From Cymbidium sinense (taxonomy: Eukaryota > Streptophyta > Magnoliopsida > Asparagales > Orchidaceae): a stretch of DNA of 64,000 nt. A model generated the notes under the pieces. It saw only the letters and a list, made by a program, of their open reading frames with translations, was not told the DNA's origin and did no database searches. Below are positions 22,941 to 32,972 of this stretch, one piece after another (the stretch's first letter is position 1; each line of letters starts with the position of its first letter). The translations under genes and the position numbers were made by a program. The stretch lies in assembly GCA_021442155.1 (NCBI GenBank), contig CM038215.1, forward strand, positions 276,508,413 to 276,572,412, read 5' to 3'.

Positions 22941-23421
22941 GAATGGGCAGAACCTTGATGACACGAACATCACCGTCAAGCAAGCTCTATCTAGATCTGG
23001 TAGTGGAGGCGAAGGCTGAGGTGGCAGTTATCGTAGTGGCTATGGGGGATTTGAAGGTGTTGGTTGATATGGAGGTGGTGGTCAGAGCAGTGGTGGTTAT
23101 GGAGGCTAGAGGAGGGACGGAGGTTATAGCCAGGGTGGTGGCGGAGGGAGAGATCAGGGACATGGTGGTGGATCCCGCTACTCGAGAGGCCAAGGTAGTT
23201 CTGACAGGAACTGGAGAAATTGAAGAACAAAATATCTTATCTGCTGCTTATCGAACTATGTATTTATGGTAGAGACAGTTATAGTTATCTAGGATTTTGA
23301 TTTGCTCTATGCATGCTCAATTTCTATCTATGTCATTGCTTGTGTCTTAGAAAACTTGGCGTGTTACTTGGTTGATGAAATCAAAAAGAAGAAATATTGA
23401 ATCTGAATTTGTTCTTTGTTA
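22941..23421 (+). pseudogene. GRP 3' fragment (module 4, well preserved)
   Basis: The native frame from GAATGGGCAGAACC reads NGQNLDDTNITVKQALSRSG, the end of the RRM. It continues as an almost uninterrupted Gly-rich tail (GGSYRSGYGG, GGGGQSSGGYGG, RRDGGYSQGGGGGRDQ, GGGSRYSRGQGSSDRNWRN) and stops at TGA 23221-23223. Three internal stops (codons in GEG*GG, GVG*YG and YGG*RR) kill it, but the frame is otherwise kept, making this one of the best templates for the ancestral sequence. The RRM core is missing. The 3' UTR ends at CTTTGTTAAAAGAACC. Confidence 0.9.
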
Positions 23422-25212
23422 AAAGAACCAAAAACCCTAAATCCTAAACTAAAACCTGAACCCTAAACCTAAAACCTAAACCTTAAACCCTATAATCCCT
23501 AAACCCTAAATCCTAAACTGTTAACCCTAAACCCTAAAACCTTAAACCCTAAACTCTAAAAATTAAACACTAAACTCTAAACTCTAAACCCTAAACCCTA
23601 AACCCTAAACCCTAAACCTAAACCCTAAATTACAAACACTAAACCCTAAGCCATAAACCCTAAACTAATCCTAAACCCTAAAAAGCAAAAATTCTAAACC
23701 TAAACTAAAAAAAACATAAAAATAAAAATAAATAAATAAACCTAAACAAAAATAAAATATAAAAATATACATAAAATAAAAACATAAACTAAAACTTAAC
23801 CAAAACCTAAACCTAAAAAGAAAATAAAATAAAAAATAAAAAGTAAACTAAAATAAAATAAATAAAAATCTAAACAAAACATAAAAATAAAAAACCAAAA
23901 TAAAATAAAAACTAAACCTTAAAAAAACCTAAAATAAAATAAAATAAAAACTAAATAAAGTGCTAAACCTAAAAAATAAATAAGAAAAGAAAACCGAAAC
24001 CTAAACCTAAACCTAAACTAAATTAAATAAATTAATCTAAAAATAAACTAAACCTAAACCTAAACCTAAACTAAAAAATAAAACCTAAAAATATACCTAA
24101 AATAAAAACTTAAAACCTTGTCCTAAAAAAAATAAAATAAAAACTAAAACCTAAACCTAAAAAGAAAATAAAAATAAAACCTTAACCTAAAAAATTAAAT
24201 AAAAATAAAACTAAACGAAAATAAATAAACCTAATAAAATTGAACTAAAATAAAAATAAAATAAACTAAAATAAACTAAAATAAAATAAAATAAAAAAAT
24301 AAACTAAATAAACTAAATAAATATAAACCTACCGGCTTACTTAACTTAAGAAAAAAATCAATATAAAAAAATATCGAAACCCTAAACCTACAACCCTATC
24401 CCCTAAATCTTAAACCTACAACCCTAAACCCTAAACACTAAACCCTAAACCCTAAAAAATAATAAACCTTAATCCCTAACACCTAAACTTTAAACCTTGA
24501 ACCATAAACCCAAAACTAACCCTAAACCTAAAACCCTAATCCCTAAACCCTAAAAGTTATACCATAAACCCTAAACCTTAAACCCTCAAAACCTAAACCC
24601 TAAACCATACACCCTAAAACCCTAAAACCTAAACCCTAAATCATAAACCCTGCAACCCTAAACTACCATAAACTCCTAAACTTAAACCTACATCCTAAAC
24701 TATAAACTAAACCCTTAAACTTTAAGGCTAAACCTAAACTATAAACTTAAACCTAAACTTTAAACTTAAATAACTAAACTATAGTCCAAACTTAAACCCT
24801 AAACTTTAAACCTTAAGCCCTAAACCTTAAACCCTAAACTTTAAATAACCTTAAACCTTAAAACCCTAATCCCTAAACCCTTAACCTAGACCCTAAACCT
24901 TAAACCCTAAACCCTAAACACTAAACACTAAATGCTAAAACCCTAAATCTTAAACACTAAAACTTAAACTAACCCTAAACCCTAAGCTAGCTCTAAACAC
25001 TAAACCATAAATCCTAAACACTAAACCTTAAACCTTAAACCCTAAACCCTAAACCTTAACACTAAATGCTAAACCCTAAAATCCAAACCCAAAACCATAA
25101 ACCCTGAATCCTAAACCCTAAAACCTAATCATAAACCTACAGTACCTAAATAAATAAAAAAATAAACTTAAACCCTAAAAGCAAATAAACCTAAATGGAA
25201 ACCTAAACCCTA
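23422..25212 (+). repeat. Telomere-like composite array
   Basis: A CCCTAAA-rich block (to about 23690) is followed by an A-rich block, the box at 24329 (CCTACCGGCTTACTTAAC), a long degenerate CCCTAAA/CCTTAAA block (about 24380-25130) and the GRP leader (about 25140-25212). The 24.4-25.1 kb block is unusually rich in TAAACTTTAAA and TAAACTTAAACC variants. No gene is seen. Confidence 0.9.
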
Positions 25213-25850
25213 AGAATGGGTAAGACCTTGACAGAACATCATCACCCAGTTCAGACTAGATCAGCATTAGAGGCTGAAGCGAGAAGGCTTGATTACAGAT
25301 TGTGGTGGTAGATCTAGAGGTGTTGGTGGATACAAAGGTGTAAGTTATAGAGGTGGGAGGAGTGACAAAGGTTACAACCATGGTGGTGGAGGAGGGAGAG
25401 ATCAGGGATATGATGGCGGATACCGCTACTCAAGATGCGGGGGTGGTTCTGATGGGAAGGAGAAAAACTAAAGAATGTTCAATCTAATTTGTTGCTTATG
25501 GAACTATGTCTTTGTAGTGGAGACGGTTATGGAGGTGGGAGGAGCGATAGAGGTTACAACCATGGTGGTGGTGGAGGGACAGATTAGAAATATGATGGAG
25601 GATTCTGCTACTCGAGATGCGGGGGTGGTTCTGATGGGAACGAGAAAAACTAAAGAATGGCCAATCCAATCTGCTGCTTATGGAACTGTGTCTTTCTAGT
25701 AGAGACGGTTCTAGTTATCTAGAGTTTTTTTTCTCTATGTGTGCTCATTTTTTATCTATGTCATCGCTTGTGTCTTAGAAAAACTGGTGTACTACTTGGT
25801 TGATAAAATTCAAAACTAGAAATGTTGAATCTGAATTTGTTCTCTATTAA
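25213..25850 (+). pseudogene. GRP 3' fragment with internal duplication (module 5)
   Basis: It starts with GAATGGGTAAGACCTTGACAG. The tail (GGGRSRGVGGYKGVSYRGG, RSDKGYNHGGGGGRDQ, GYDGGYRYSRCGGGSDGKEKN) ends at a TAA near 25469. The UTR is then cut off by a second copy of the Gly-rich tail and 3' UTR, created by a 182-bp tandem duplication. Module 5 therefore has two stop codons and one complete UTR, ending at CTCTATTAAAAAAACC. The RRM core is absent and the frame start is damaged. A 60-codon frame from 25289 matches the native Gly-rich frame. Confidence 0.88.
25344..25709 (+). repeat. 182-bp tandem duplication inside GRP module 5
   Basis: The motif AGGTGGGAGGAGYGAYARAG occurs at 25351 and 25533 (period 182). 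The junction lies at GTTAT, present at both ends (about 25344-25348 and 25526-25530), which looks like 5-bp microhomology. The two copies have since diverged by about 10 substitutions. Confidence 0.85.
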
Positions 25851-27015
25851 AAAAACCCTAAATCCTAAACTAAACAATAAACCCTTAACTTAAAACCTAA
25901 ACCCTAAACCCAAAACTAAAATATAAATCCTAAACCTAAAACCTAAAACAACAAAACCCTACCCAAAATCCTAAACCTAAACCCTAAACCCTAAACCTTA
26001 AAGCCTAAAACCCTACACCCTAAACTTTAAACCCTAAATCTAAAAACCTACAACCCTAAACCTTAAACCCTAAACCCCAAACCCTAAACTCTAAACCCTA
26101 AACCCTAAACCCTAAATTCCTAAAAACTTGAACCTAATTTAAATAAAACCTAAAAGTAAAATAAATAAAAAAACCTAAACCTAAATAAAATTATAAAATA
26201 AAATAAAACCTAAACCTCAACCTAAACTTAAACCTAAAAATAAAATTAAATAAAAAATAAAAACTAAACTAAAATAAAATAAATAAAAACCTAAACTAAA
26301 CTAAAAAAATAAAATAAACCTAAAAATAGAAAACCAAAATAAAATAAAAACTAAACCTAGAATAAAAATAAAATAAACTTAAAAAATAAAATAAAAACCT
26401 AAACCTAAATATAAAAATAAAAAAAATGTAAAAAATATAATAAAAAATAAAACTAAAATAAAAAATAAAAAATAAAGAAAAAAAACCTAAATAAAAATAA
26501 ATAAACTAAACTAAATAAAAATAAAAATAAACATAAATAAAAATAAGAAATAAAATAAAGTAAAATAAATAAAAAAAATAAACTAAAATAAACTAAATAA
26601 ACTAATTTACTAAATTTAAAAAAAAAAGAAAAAAAAAAAACCAACCAAACCCTGCCCCTCGCTAAACCCTAAAGCCTAAAACATAAACCCTAAATCCTAA
26701 ATCCTAAACCCTAAACCCTACCCTCAACAAAACCCTAAACTAAAACCCTAAACCCTAAACCCTGACCCTAAACCCTAAACTACCCCCCACCTAAATGCTA
26801 AAAAACCCTAAACCCTAAACCCTGAACCCTAAAACCCTAAAAGCCTAAACCATAAACCCTAAACTCTAGACCCTAATTTAACCCTAAACCTTAAACTAAC
26901 CCTAAACCCTAAACTCTAAACCAAAAAAACCCTAAAGCTTAAATCATAAACCCTAAACCCTAAACCCTAAACCCTAACCCTAAACCCTAGACCCTAAACA
27001 CTAAACTCTAATTCC
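25851..27015 (+). repeat. Telomere-like composite array
   Basis: CCCTAAA-rich sequence to about 26120, an A-rich block to about 26600, a weak box at 26602 (CTAATTTACTAAATTTA), then a CCCTAAA-rich block to about 27012 that ends at ATTCCTAATC, where LINE sequence starts. No gene is seen. A Phe-rich open frame on the - strand at 26453-26644 is an artefact of the AATAAA composition. Confidence 0.88.
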
Positions 27016-27118
27016 TAATCATTTTGATCTAGATTTCTCTCCCCAATATGTAAATCCATTTCGTTAATAATCAATTACTTTTTGTTGTGGGTGCTTTAGA
27101 ATTTGGGATCTAAAAATT

Positions 27119-27890
27119 TTGGTTACATGCAAAGAATTGAATTTGAAAATTTTTCGTGTCTTTGGTTCTCACTACAAAATCCAAGGGCACGATAATTCTG
27201 AATATGTCATTCTTCATCCTCACCTAAAAAAGAAAATCCCTATTAATGAAACTTTTATTCGTAACTCTAGGCCAACCACTATTAAATATCAAAAAACTAC
27301 TTTAAAAAAAAAAGGATTCTTTGAATGTTCCAAATAAGGTTGATTTACCTTTTACCTCTTCTAAGCAATTGAAGGCTTCTAATGTGAACAATAATAGCTT
27401 TTCTAAACTTTTGAATAAGGATTATGTTTCCTCTGATTCGATCCTTGCATCCTTGTTGGCTTTGATAGATAAAAATGAAGCTTTAATGCAGAACATAAAT
27501 GAGAAATTTAATACTATGCATCATTCTAATTCAATGATGAATATGTCTTTAATACCTCATGATAATCAGGTTGATAAACCTGATTCCATATTCCAAATTC
27601 AGAATGATTTAGCTTCTCAAAAAGTTTTGCTTTTATCAAATAATTTGGCTAATGACGAGGAAGGGTTTGTTGTTCCCACTTGCCTTCTTAATAAATTAGT
27701 TTCTGCTCCCTCCCTCGCTATTCCTAAAGCTTATTTGTCTTTAATAAATTCTAGTGTCTTGGAAGAAAGAGAATTCACATCTCATCAGGAGATTTCTCCT
27801 AAATCTATGACTAATGTTGCTAAATCCTTTTCGGATGATGATTCAAAGGGTAAAAGAAAAAATGGCTTCCAAACTTTATATTCAAAATAG
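27119..27890 (+). pseudogene. LINE ORF1 C-terminal part with lost zinc knuckle
   Basis: The frame at 27119-27337 contains VFGSHYKIQGHDNSEY where the other copy has CTHCKIHGHDHSEC. All three zinc-binding cysteines are replaced (Gly, Tyr, Tyr) while the histidine and spacing remain, so metal binding is lost. The frame shifts at about 27320 into a 189-residue frame rich in Asn, Ser and Leu (27321-27890), typical of the divergent ORF1 C-terminus. In a live element ORF1 protein binds the LINE RNA. This is a decayed copy. Confidence 0.8.
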
Positions 27891-27949
27891 TAAAAAAATG
27901 TTAAAATTTTTTCGCCCAAATTACTAAGAAACACTAGAACCGTTGCGGC

Positions 27950-27976
<27 letters not shown>
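27950..27976 (+). repeat. (CT)n microsatellite in LINE inter-ORF spacer
   Basis: An uninterrupted CT run of about 13 units lies between the ORF1 stop and the ORF2 start. The same spacer in the - strand LINE is pyrimidine-rich but not a pure CT repeat. Confidence 0.9.
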
Positions 27977-27981
<5 letters not shown>

Positions 27982-28041
27982 AATTAACTTTTATTCCCCC
28001 CTCCCCCCTTTTCATTTTTATGTTTAATTTTTTATTTTCAA

Positions 28042-28727
28042 ATGTTAGACATTGGTACTCTCTCTATTCATAACCGTATTAGAAATCTTTGTCGTATCCA
28101 TAATATTTTCTTACTTATTATTCTTGAGCCACTTATTCATGCTAATAAAATTAACCATGTTGCTAGAATGATCGGTTTCAATAAATTTTTATCTAATGTT
28201 AGTAATAAGATTTGGTGTTTTTGGAATAACTTTATAGAGGTTTCTATTCTTGATGATTTTCATCAAGTTGTCGATGCTCAAATCTCTTATTATGGTTATT
28301 GTGCTTTGGGCTCTTTTGTTTATGATCTTGTAATATATCTGGTAGAAATCTTCTTTGGGATAACTTGACTAATGTTGCCACCTCTGTCAATAAACCTTGG
28401 TTTGTTGGTGGTGATTTCAACAATATTTTGTTCTCTTCTGAACGAAATGGTGGTTGCTCTCTAATATTCATTCCATGGAAGAATTTTCCAATATGATCCT
28501 TGATAGTAATTTGGATAATATTGGTTTTAAGGGTTCTAATTAAACTTGGCAAAACTCTTGACTTTGGCAAAGAATGGCCCAGATTCTTTTGAATACTCAT
28601 TGGATTACTCAATGGCCTATTACTTCTATAGATCAATTAAGCAGAACCTTGTCTGATCATGCTCCTCATTTGGTTTCTATTAACAATAATTCTAATAGAT
28701 TAAAGAATTTCTATCCTTTCAGATTTG
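28042..28727 (+). pseudogene. LINE ORF2 endonuclease N-terminal fragment
   Basis: This is an APE-type endonuclease, the enzyme that nicks target DNA for LINE integration. Visible are the N-terminal helix region (RNLCRIHNIFLLIILEPLIH), NKIWCFWNNF, then after a frameshift near 28340 PWFVGGDFNNILFSSERNGG with the GDFN motif, and LSDHAPHLVSI with the conserved SDH catalytic motif at about 28650. It is cut off right after the PFRF motif and joined to CCTAAACCC. RT, zinc finger and RNase H are absent. Confidence 0.87.
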
Positions 28728-30470
28728 AACCTAAACCCTAACTAACCTAAACCTTAAACCCTAAACCCTAAACCCTAAACCTTAAATACTAAACCATAAA
28801 CCGTAAACCCTAAACTAAAAAGCATTAAACCCTAAACATTAAACCTTAAAATAAAACTTAAACCTTAAAACCCTAAACCCTAAATAATAAAATCTAAAAC
28901 CTAAACCCTAAACCCTAAAACACTAAACCATAAACCCTAAAACCCTAAAACCTTAAATCCTAAACCCTAAACCCTAAACCCTACAACCCTAAACCCTAAA
29001 CCTAATACCCCAAACCCTAAACCCTAAATCCTAAATCCTAAAAACCTAAAAACCTAAACCTAAACTAAATAAAATCTAAAATTAAAATGAATAAAATAAC
29101 CTAAACCTAAATAAAATAAAATAATAAAATAAAATATAAACCCAAACATAATCCTAAACCTAAAAATAAACTAAATTAAATAAAAAATAAACCTAAAAAA
29201 TAAAAAAAACTAAATAAAATAAAAATAAAATAAAAACTTAAACCTAAAAAATAAACCTATAAATAAATAAAATCTAAACCATAAACTAAAAAAAACCTAA
29301 ACCTAAAATAAAAAAAAAATAAAATAAAATAAACCTAAACTTAAATAAACTAAACTAAAATAAATAAAACATAAACCTAAACCTAAAATAAATTAAATCT
29401 ACACCTAAACCTAAATAAAATAAAATAATATAAACAAAAAAAACTATAACTAAATCTATATCTAAACTAAAATATAAAACTTCAAAATAAACCTAAAATA
29501 AAAACATAAAACCTAAACCTAAAAAAATAAAATAAAAATTGAAACCTAAACCAAAAAATAAAAAATATGACCTAAACCTAGAAAAAAAAAACTAAACTAA
29601 AATAAATAAACCTAAAATAAATATACCTAAATAAAAAAATAAATAAATAAACTAAATAAACCTAAACTTATGGACTACTTAATTTAAGAAGAAATAAACG
29701 AATAAATAAAACCCCTAAAACCTAAACCCAAAACACTAAACCCTAAAAACCCTAAACAATAAATCCTAAACCCTAAACCCTAAACCCTAAACTCTAAACC
29801 CTAAACCTATAACCCTAAACCATCAACACTAAACCTGCAACCTTAAACCCTTAACCCTAAACCCTAAAAAACCATAAACCTTAAACCTTAAAACCTAAAC
29901 CCTAACCTTTAAACCCTAAACCTTAAACCCTAAACCATAAATCCTAAAGAAACCCTAAACATTAAACCCTAATCCCTAAACACAAAACCCTAAACCCTAA
30001 ACTAACCTAAACCCTAAACCCTAAATCCTAAACCCTAAACCCTACAACACTAAACCTTAAATCCTAAACCCAACAACTAAACTATAAACTAATCATCTAA
30101 ACCTTAAGTTTCTAAACTTAAACCATAAACCTTAAACCTTAAACCCTAAACCCTAAACAACCCTAAACCCTAAAATCCTAAAGCCTAAACCCTAAGCCCT
30201 AAACCCCAAATTGTAAAACCCTAAACCCTAAACTAACCATAAACCCTAAGCTAACCCTAAACCCTAAAGCATAAGCACTAAACCTGAAACCCTAAACCAT
30301 AAACCATAAACCCTAAACCTAAACCCAAAAAATCATAAACTAAAAAAAACTAAACCCTAAACACTAATCCATAAACCTTAACCCAAAACCCTAAACCTAA
30401 ACCTAAAGTAACTTAAAAAAATAAAGCTAAACCCTAAAAGTTAATAAACCTAAACCTAAACCTAATCTCT
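28728..30470 (+). repeat. Telomere-like composite array
   Basis: CCCTAAA-rich 28728-29045, A-rich 29046-29660, a degenerate box near 29668 (CTTATGGACTACTTAAT), a long CCCTAAA-rich block with many CCTTAAA and CCATAAA variants (29700-30400), then the GRP leader (AAGTAACTTAAAAAAATAAA.., 30408-30470). No gene is seen. Confidence 0.9.
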
Positions 30471-30937
30471 AAGAACGGGTGAACCTTGAAGACAGGAACT
30501 TCACCATCAACCAGGCTCAGTCTAGATCTAGCCATAAAGGCAAAGGAGGAGGAGGCGGTTATCATAGTTGTTGTGGGGGATCTGGTGGTGCTGGTGGATA
30601 TGAAGGTGGCAGTTATGGAGGTGGGACGAGTGATAGAGGTCATAGCCGTGGTGGTGGTGGAGGGAGAGATTAGGGATATGATGTCAGATTCTGCTAATCG
30701 AGAGGTCGGGGTGGTACTGATGGGAACTGGGAATTTGAAGAACGGCCGATCCAATCTACTATTTATGGAACTGTGTCTTTACAATAGGGAGGGTTCTAGT
30801 TATCTAAGGTTTGTTATTTGCTCTATGCATGCTCATTTTTGATCTATGTCACAGGTTGTGTCATATAAAACTTGGGGTGCTACTTGCTTGATGAAATCAA
30901 AAAGAACAAATGTTAAATATCAATTTGTTCTCTATTA
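30471..30937 (+). pseudogene. GRP 3' fragment (module 6)
   Basis: From codon 3 the native frame is well kept: LEDRNFTINQAQSRSS, then HKGKGGGGGYHSCCGGSGGA, GGYEGGSYGGGTSDRGHS, RGGGGGRD, then a premature TAG. After it the tail is degenerate (YDVRF, SRGRGGTDGNW). A TGA at codon 3 replaces Gln. The insert HKGKGGGG differs from the GEGGGG of other modules. The 3' UTR runs to CTCTATTAAAAAACC. The RRM core is absent, so no RNA binding is expected. Confidence 0.88.
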
Positions 30938-32972
30938 AAAAACCAATAAATCCTAAAACCTAAACTCTAAACCATAAACTAAAACTTAAACCCTAAACCT
31001 AAAACCTAAACCCTAAACCCTAAACCCTAAAAATGCTAAACTTTAAAACTTATAGAAAAACCTTAAACCCTAAACCCTAAAATTGTAAATCGTAAAGCGT
31101 AAACCCTAAACCCTAAATCCTAAAACCTACAACCATAAACCCTAAACCCTAAACCCCAAACCCTAAACCCTAAACCCTAAATCATAAACTCACCCTAAAC
31201 CTTAAACTCTAAACCCTAAAAACCTAAAAACTGAAACCTAAACTAAATAAAACCTAAAAATAAAATAAAACTTAAACCCTAAACCTAAATCTAATAAAAA
31301 AATAAAATAAAATAAAAACCTGAACTAAAAGCTAAACCTAAACCAAAAATAAAATAAACTAATAAAAATAAACTAAAATAAAATAAATAAAACCAAAACT
31401 AAACCAAAAAATAAAATAAACCTAAGAATTAAAAACCTAAATAAAATAAAAATAAAATGTAAAATGAAAATTAAATAAACCTAAAGTAAAATAAAATAAA
31501 AACCTAAACCTAAAAATAAAAGTTAATCTAAAACCTAAAAAGAAATAAAAAATAAAACATAAACCCTAAACTAAAAAAAAGACTAAAACCTAAAATAAAA
31601 ATAAAATAAACTTAAACCTAAACTAAAATAAATAAAACCTAAACCTAAAATAAACTAAACCTAAATCTAAATTTAAACTAAATAAAATAAATTAAACTAA
31701 AAATAAACAAAACCTAAACTTAAACCTAAATAAAAAAATAAACCTAAAAATAAACCTAAAATAAAAACCTAAAACCTAAACCTAAAAAAATAAAATAAAA
31801 AATAAAACCTAAATCTAAAAAGAAAAAATTAAATCTAAACCTAAAAAATAAAACAAAATTAAAACAAAGCTAAAATAAATAAACCAAATATAAATAACCT
31901 AAACTATATAAAAATAAAAATAAACCTAAATAAATCCAAAAAATAAAATAAACTAAAATAAATAAAAAATAAACTAAATAAACATAAACCTACAAGCTTA
32001 CTTAATTTAAGAAAAATATAAATTAGAAAAAAACCACTAAACCCAAAACTGTAAAGCCTAAACCCTAAACTTAAACCTAAAACCTAAACTTAAAACCTAA
32101 ACCCTAAACCCTAACCCTAAAACTAACCTAAACCTCAACCCTAAACTTTAATCCTAAATTTTAAATGTTAAACCTAAACCTAAACTAAAATCTAAACTTA
32201 AAATCCTAAACCCTAAACCCCTAAACCTAAAACCCTAAACTCAAGTTTTAAACCCTAAAACCTAAACTCCAAGTTTAAACCTAAAACTATAAACCTAAAT
32301 TAAAACTATAAACTTAAACCTAAACTCAATAACCTAAATACTAAACTAAACCTAAACTTAAACTCAAACTATAAACCTTAACCCTAAACACTAAACCTGA
32401 AAACCCTAAATCCTAAAGTCTAAATCATAAACTAACACTAAAACCTAAACTAACCTTAAACCCTAAATGCTAAATCCTAAACACTAAACCTTGAACCATA
32501 AACCCTAAACCCTAAACCCTATAACACTAAAACCTAAAACCCTAAACCCCACAACCTAAACCAGAAATCATAAACCTTAATCACTAAACCCTAACTCTGA
32601 ACCCTAAATGTAATCCTAAACCTAAAGTAACTAAATAAATAAAAAAATAAACCTAATCCCTAAAAGCTAATAAACTTAAACATAAACCTAAACCCTAAAA
32701 CCCTAAACCCTAAACCCAAACCCTAAACCATAAACCCTAAACAATAAGCCCTAAAACCCTAAATCCTAAACCCTAAACCTTAAACTAACCCTAAACCCTA
32801 AGCTAACCTTAAATCCCTAAACCTTAAATCTTAAACACTAAACCTTAAACCATAAACCCTAAACCCTAACTCTAAATGCTGAACACAAAAACCCTAAACC
32901 CTAAAACCTAAAACCTAAAACCCAAAACCCTAAATCATTAACATTGAACCACTGAACCACTGAACACTAAAC
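30938..32972 (+). repeat. Telomere-like composite array
   Basis: CCCTAAA-rich to about 31230, A-rich to about 31980, the box at 31989 (CCTACAAGCTTACTTAAT), then a very degenerate CCTAAA/CTTAAA block to 32600. A GRP leader without GRP follows (32626-32700), then CCCTAAA repeats to the LINE border at ACTAAACCTTACCTTGC. No gene is seen. Confidence 0.9.
32626..32700 (+). repeat. GRP leader copy lacking a GRP fragment
   Basis: AAAGTAACTAAATAAATAAA.. followed by AAACCTAATCCCTAAAAGC and TAATAAACTTAAAC matches the ~80 bp that precede GRP modules 4 to 8, 10 and 11. Here it runs on into plain CCCTAAA repeats where GAATGGGC would be expected. Two similar GRP-less leaders occur on the other arm (about 61275-61325 and 63050-63095). 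Confidence 0.75.

Larger units (their letters stand above)
27016..28727 (+). mobile_element. LINE family A internal fragment: ORF1 end to endonuclease start
   Basis: The segment begins in the ORF1 DUF4283-like domain (NNQLLFVVGAL, matching SHQVLFAVGAL of the 9.4-kb copy). It continues through the zinc knuckle, the ORF1 tail, a (CT)n inter-ORF spacer and the N-terminal endonuclease of ORF2, then stops at CCTTTCAGATTTGAA|CCTAAACCC inside ORF2. It has neither the LINE 5' end nor the 3' end. An insertion made only by 5' truncation would keep the poly(A) end, so a later break or recombination is implied. Confidence 0.88.
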
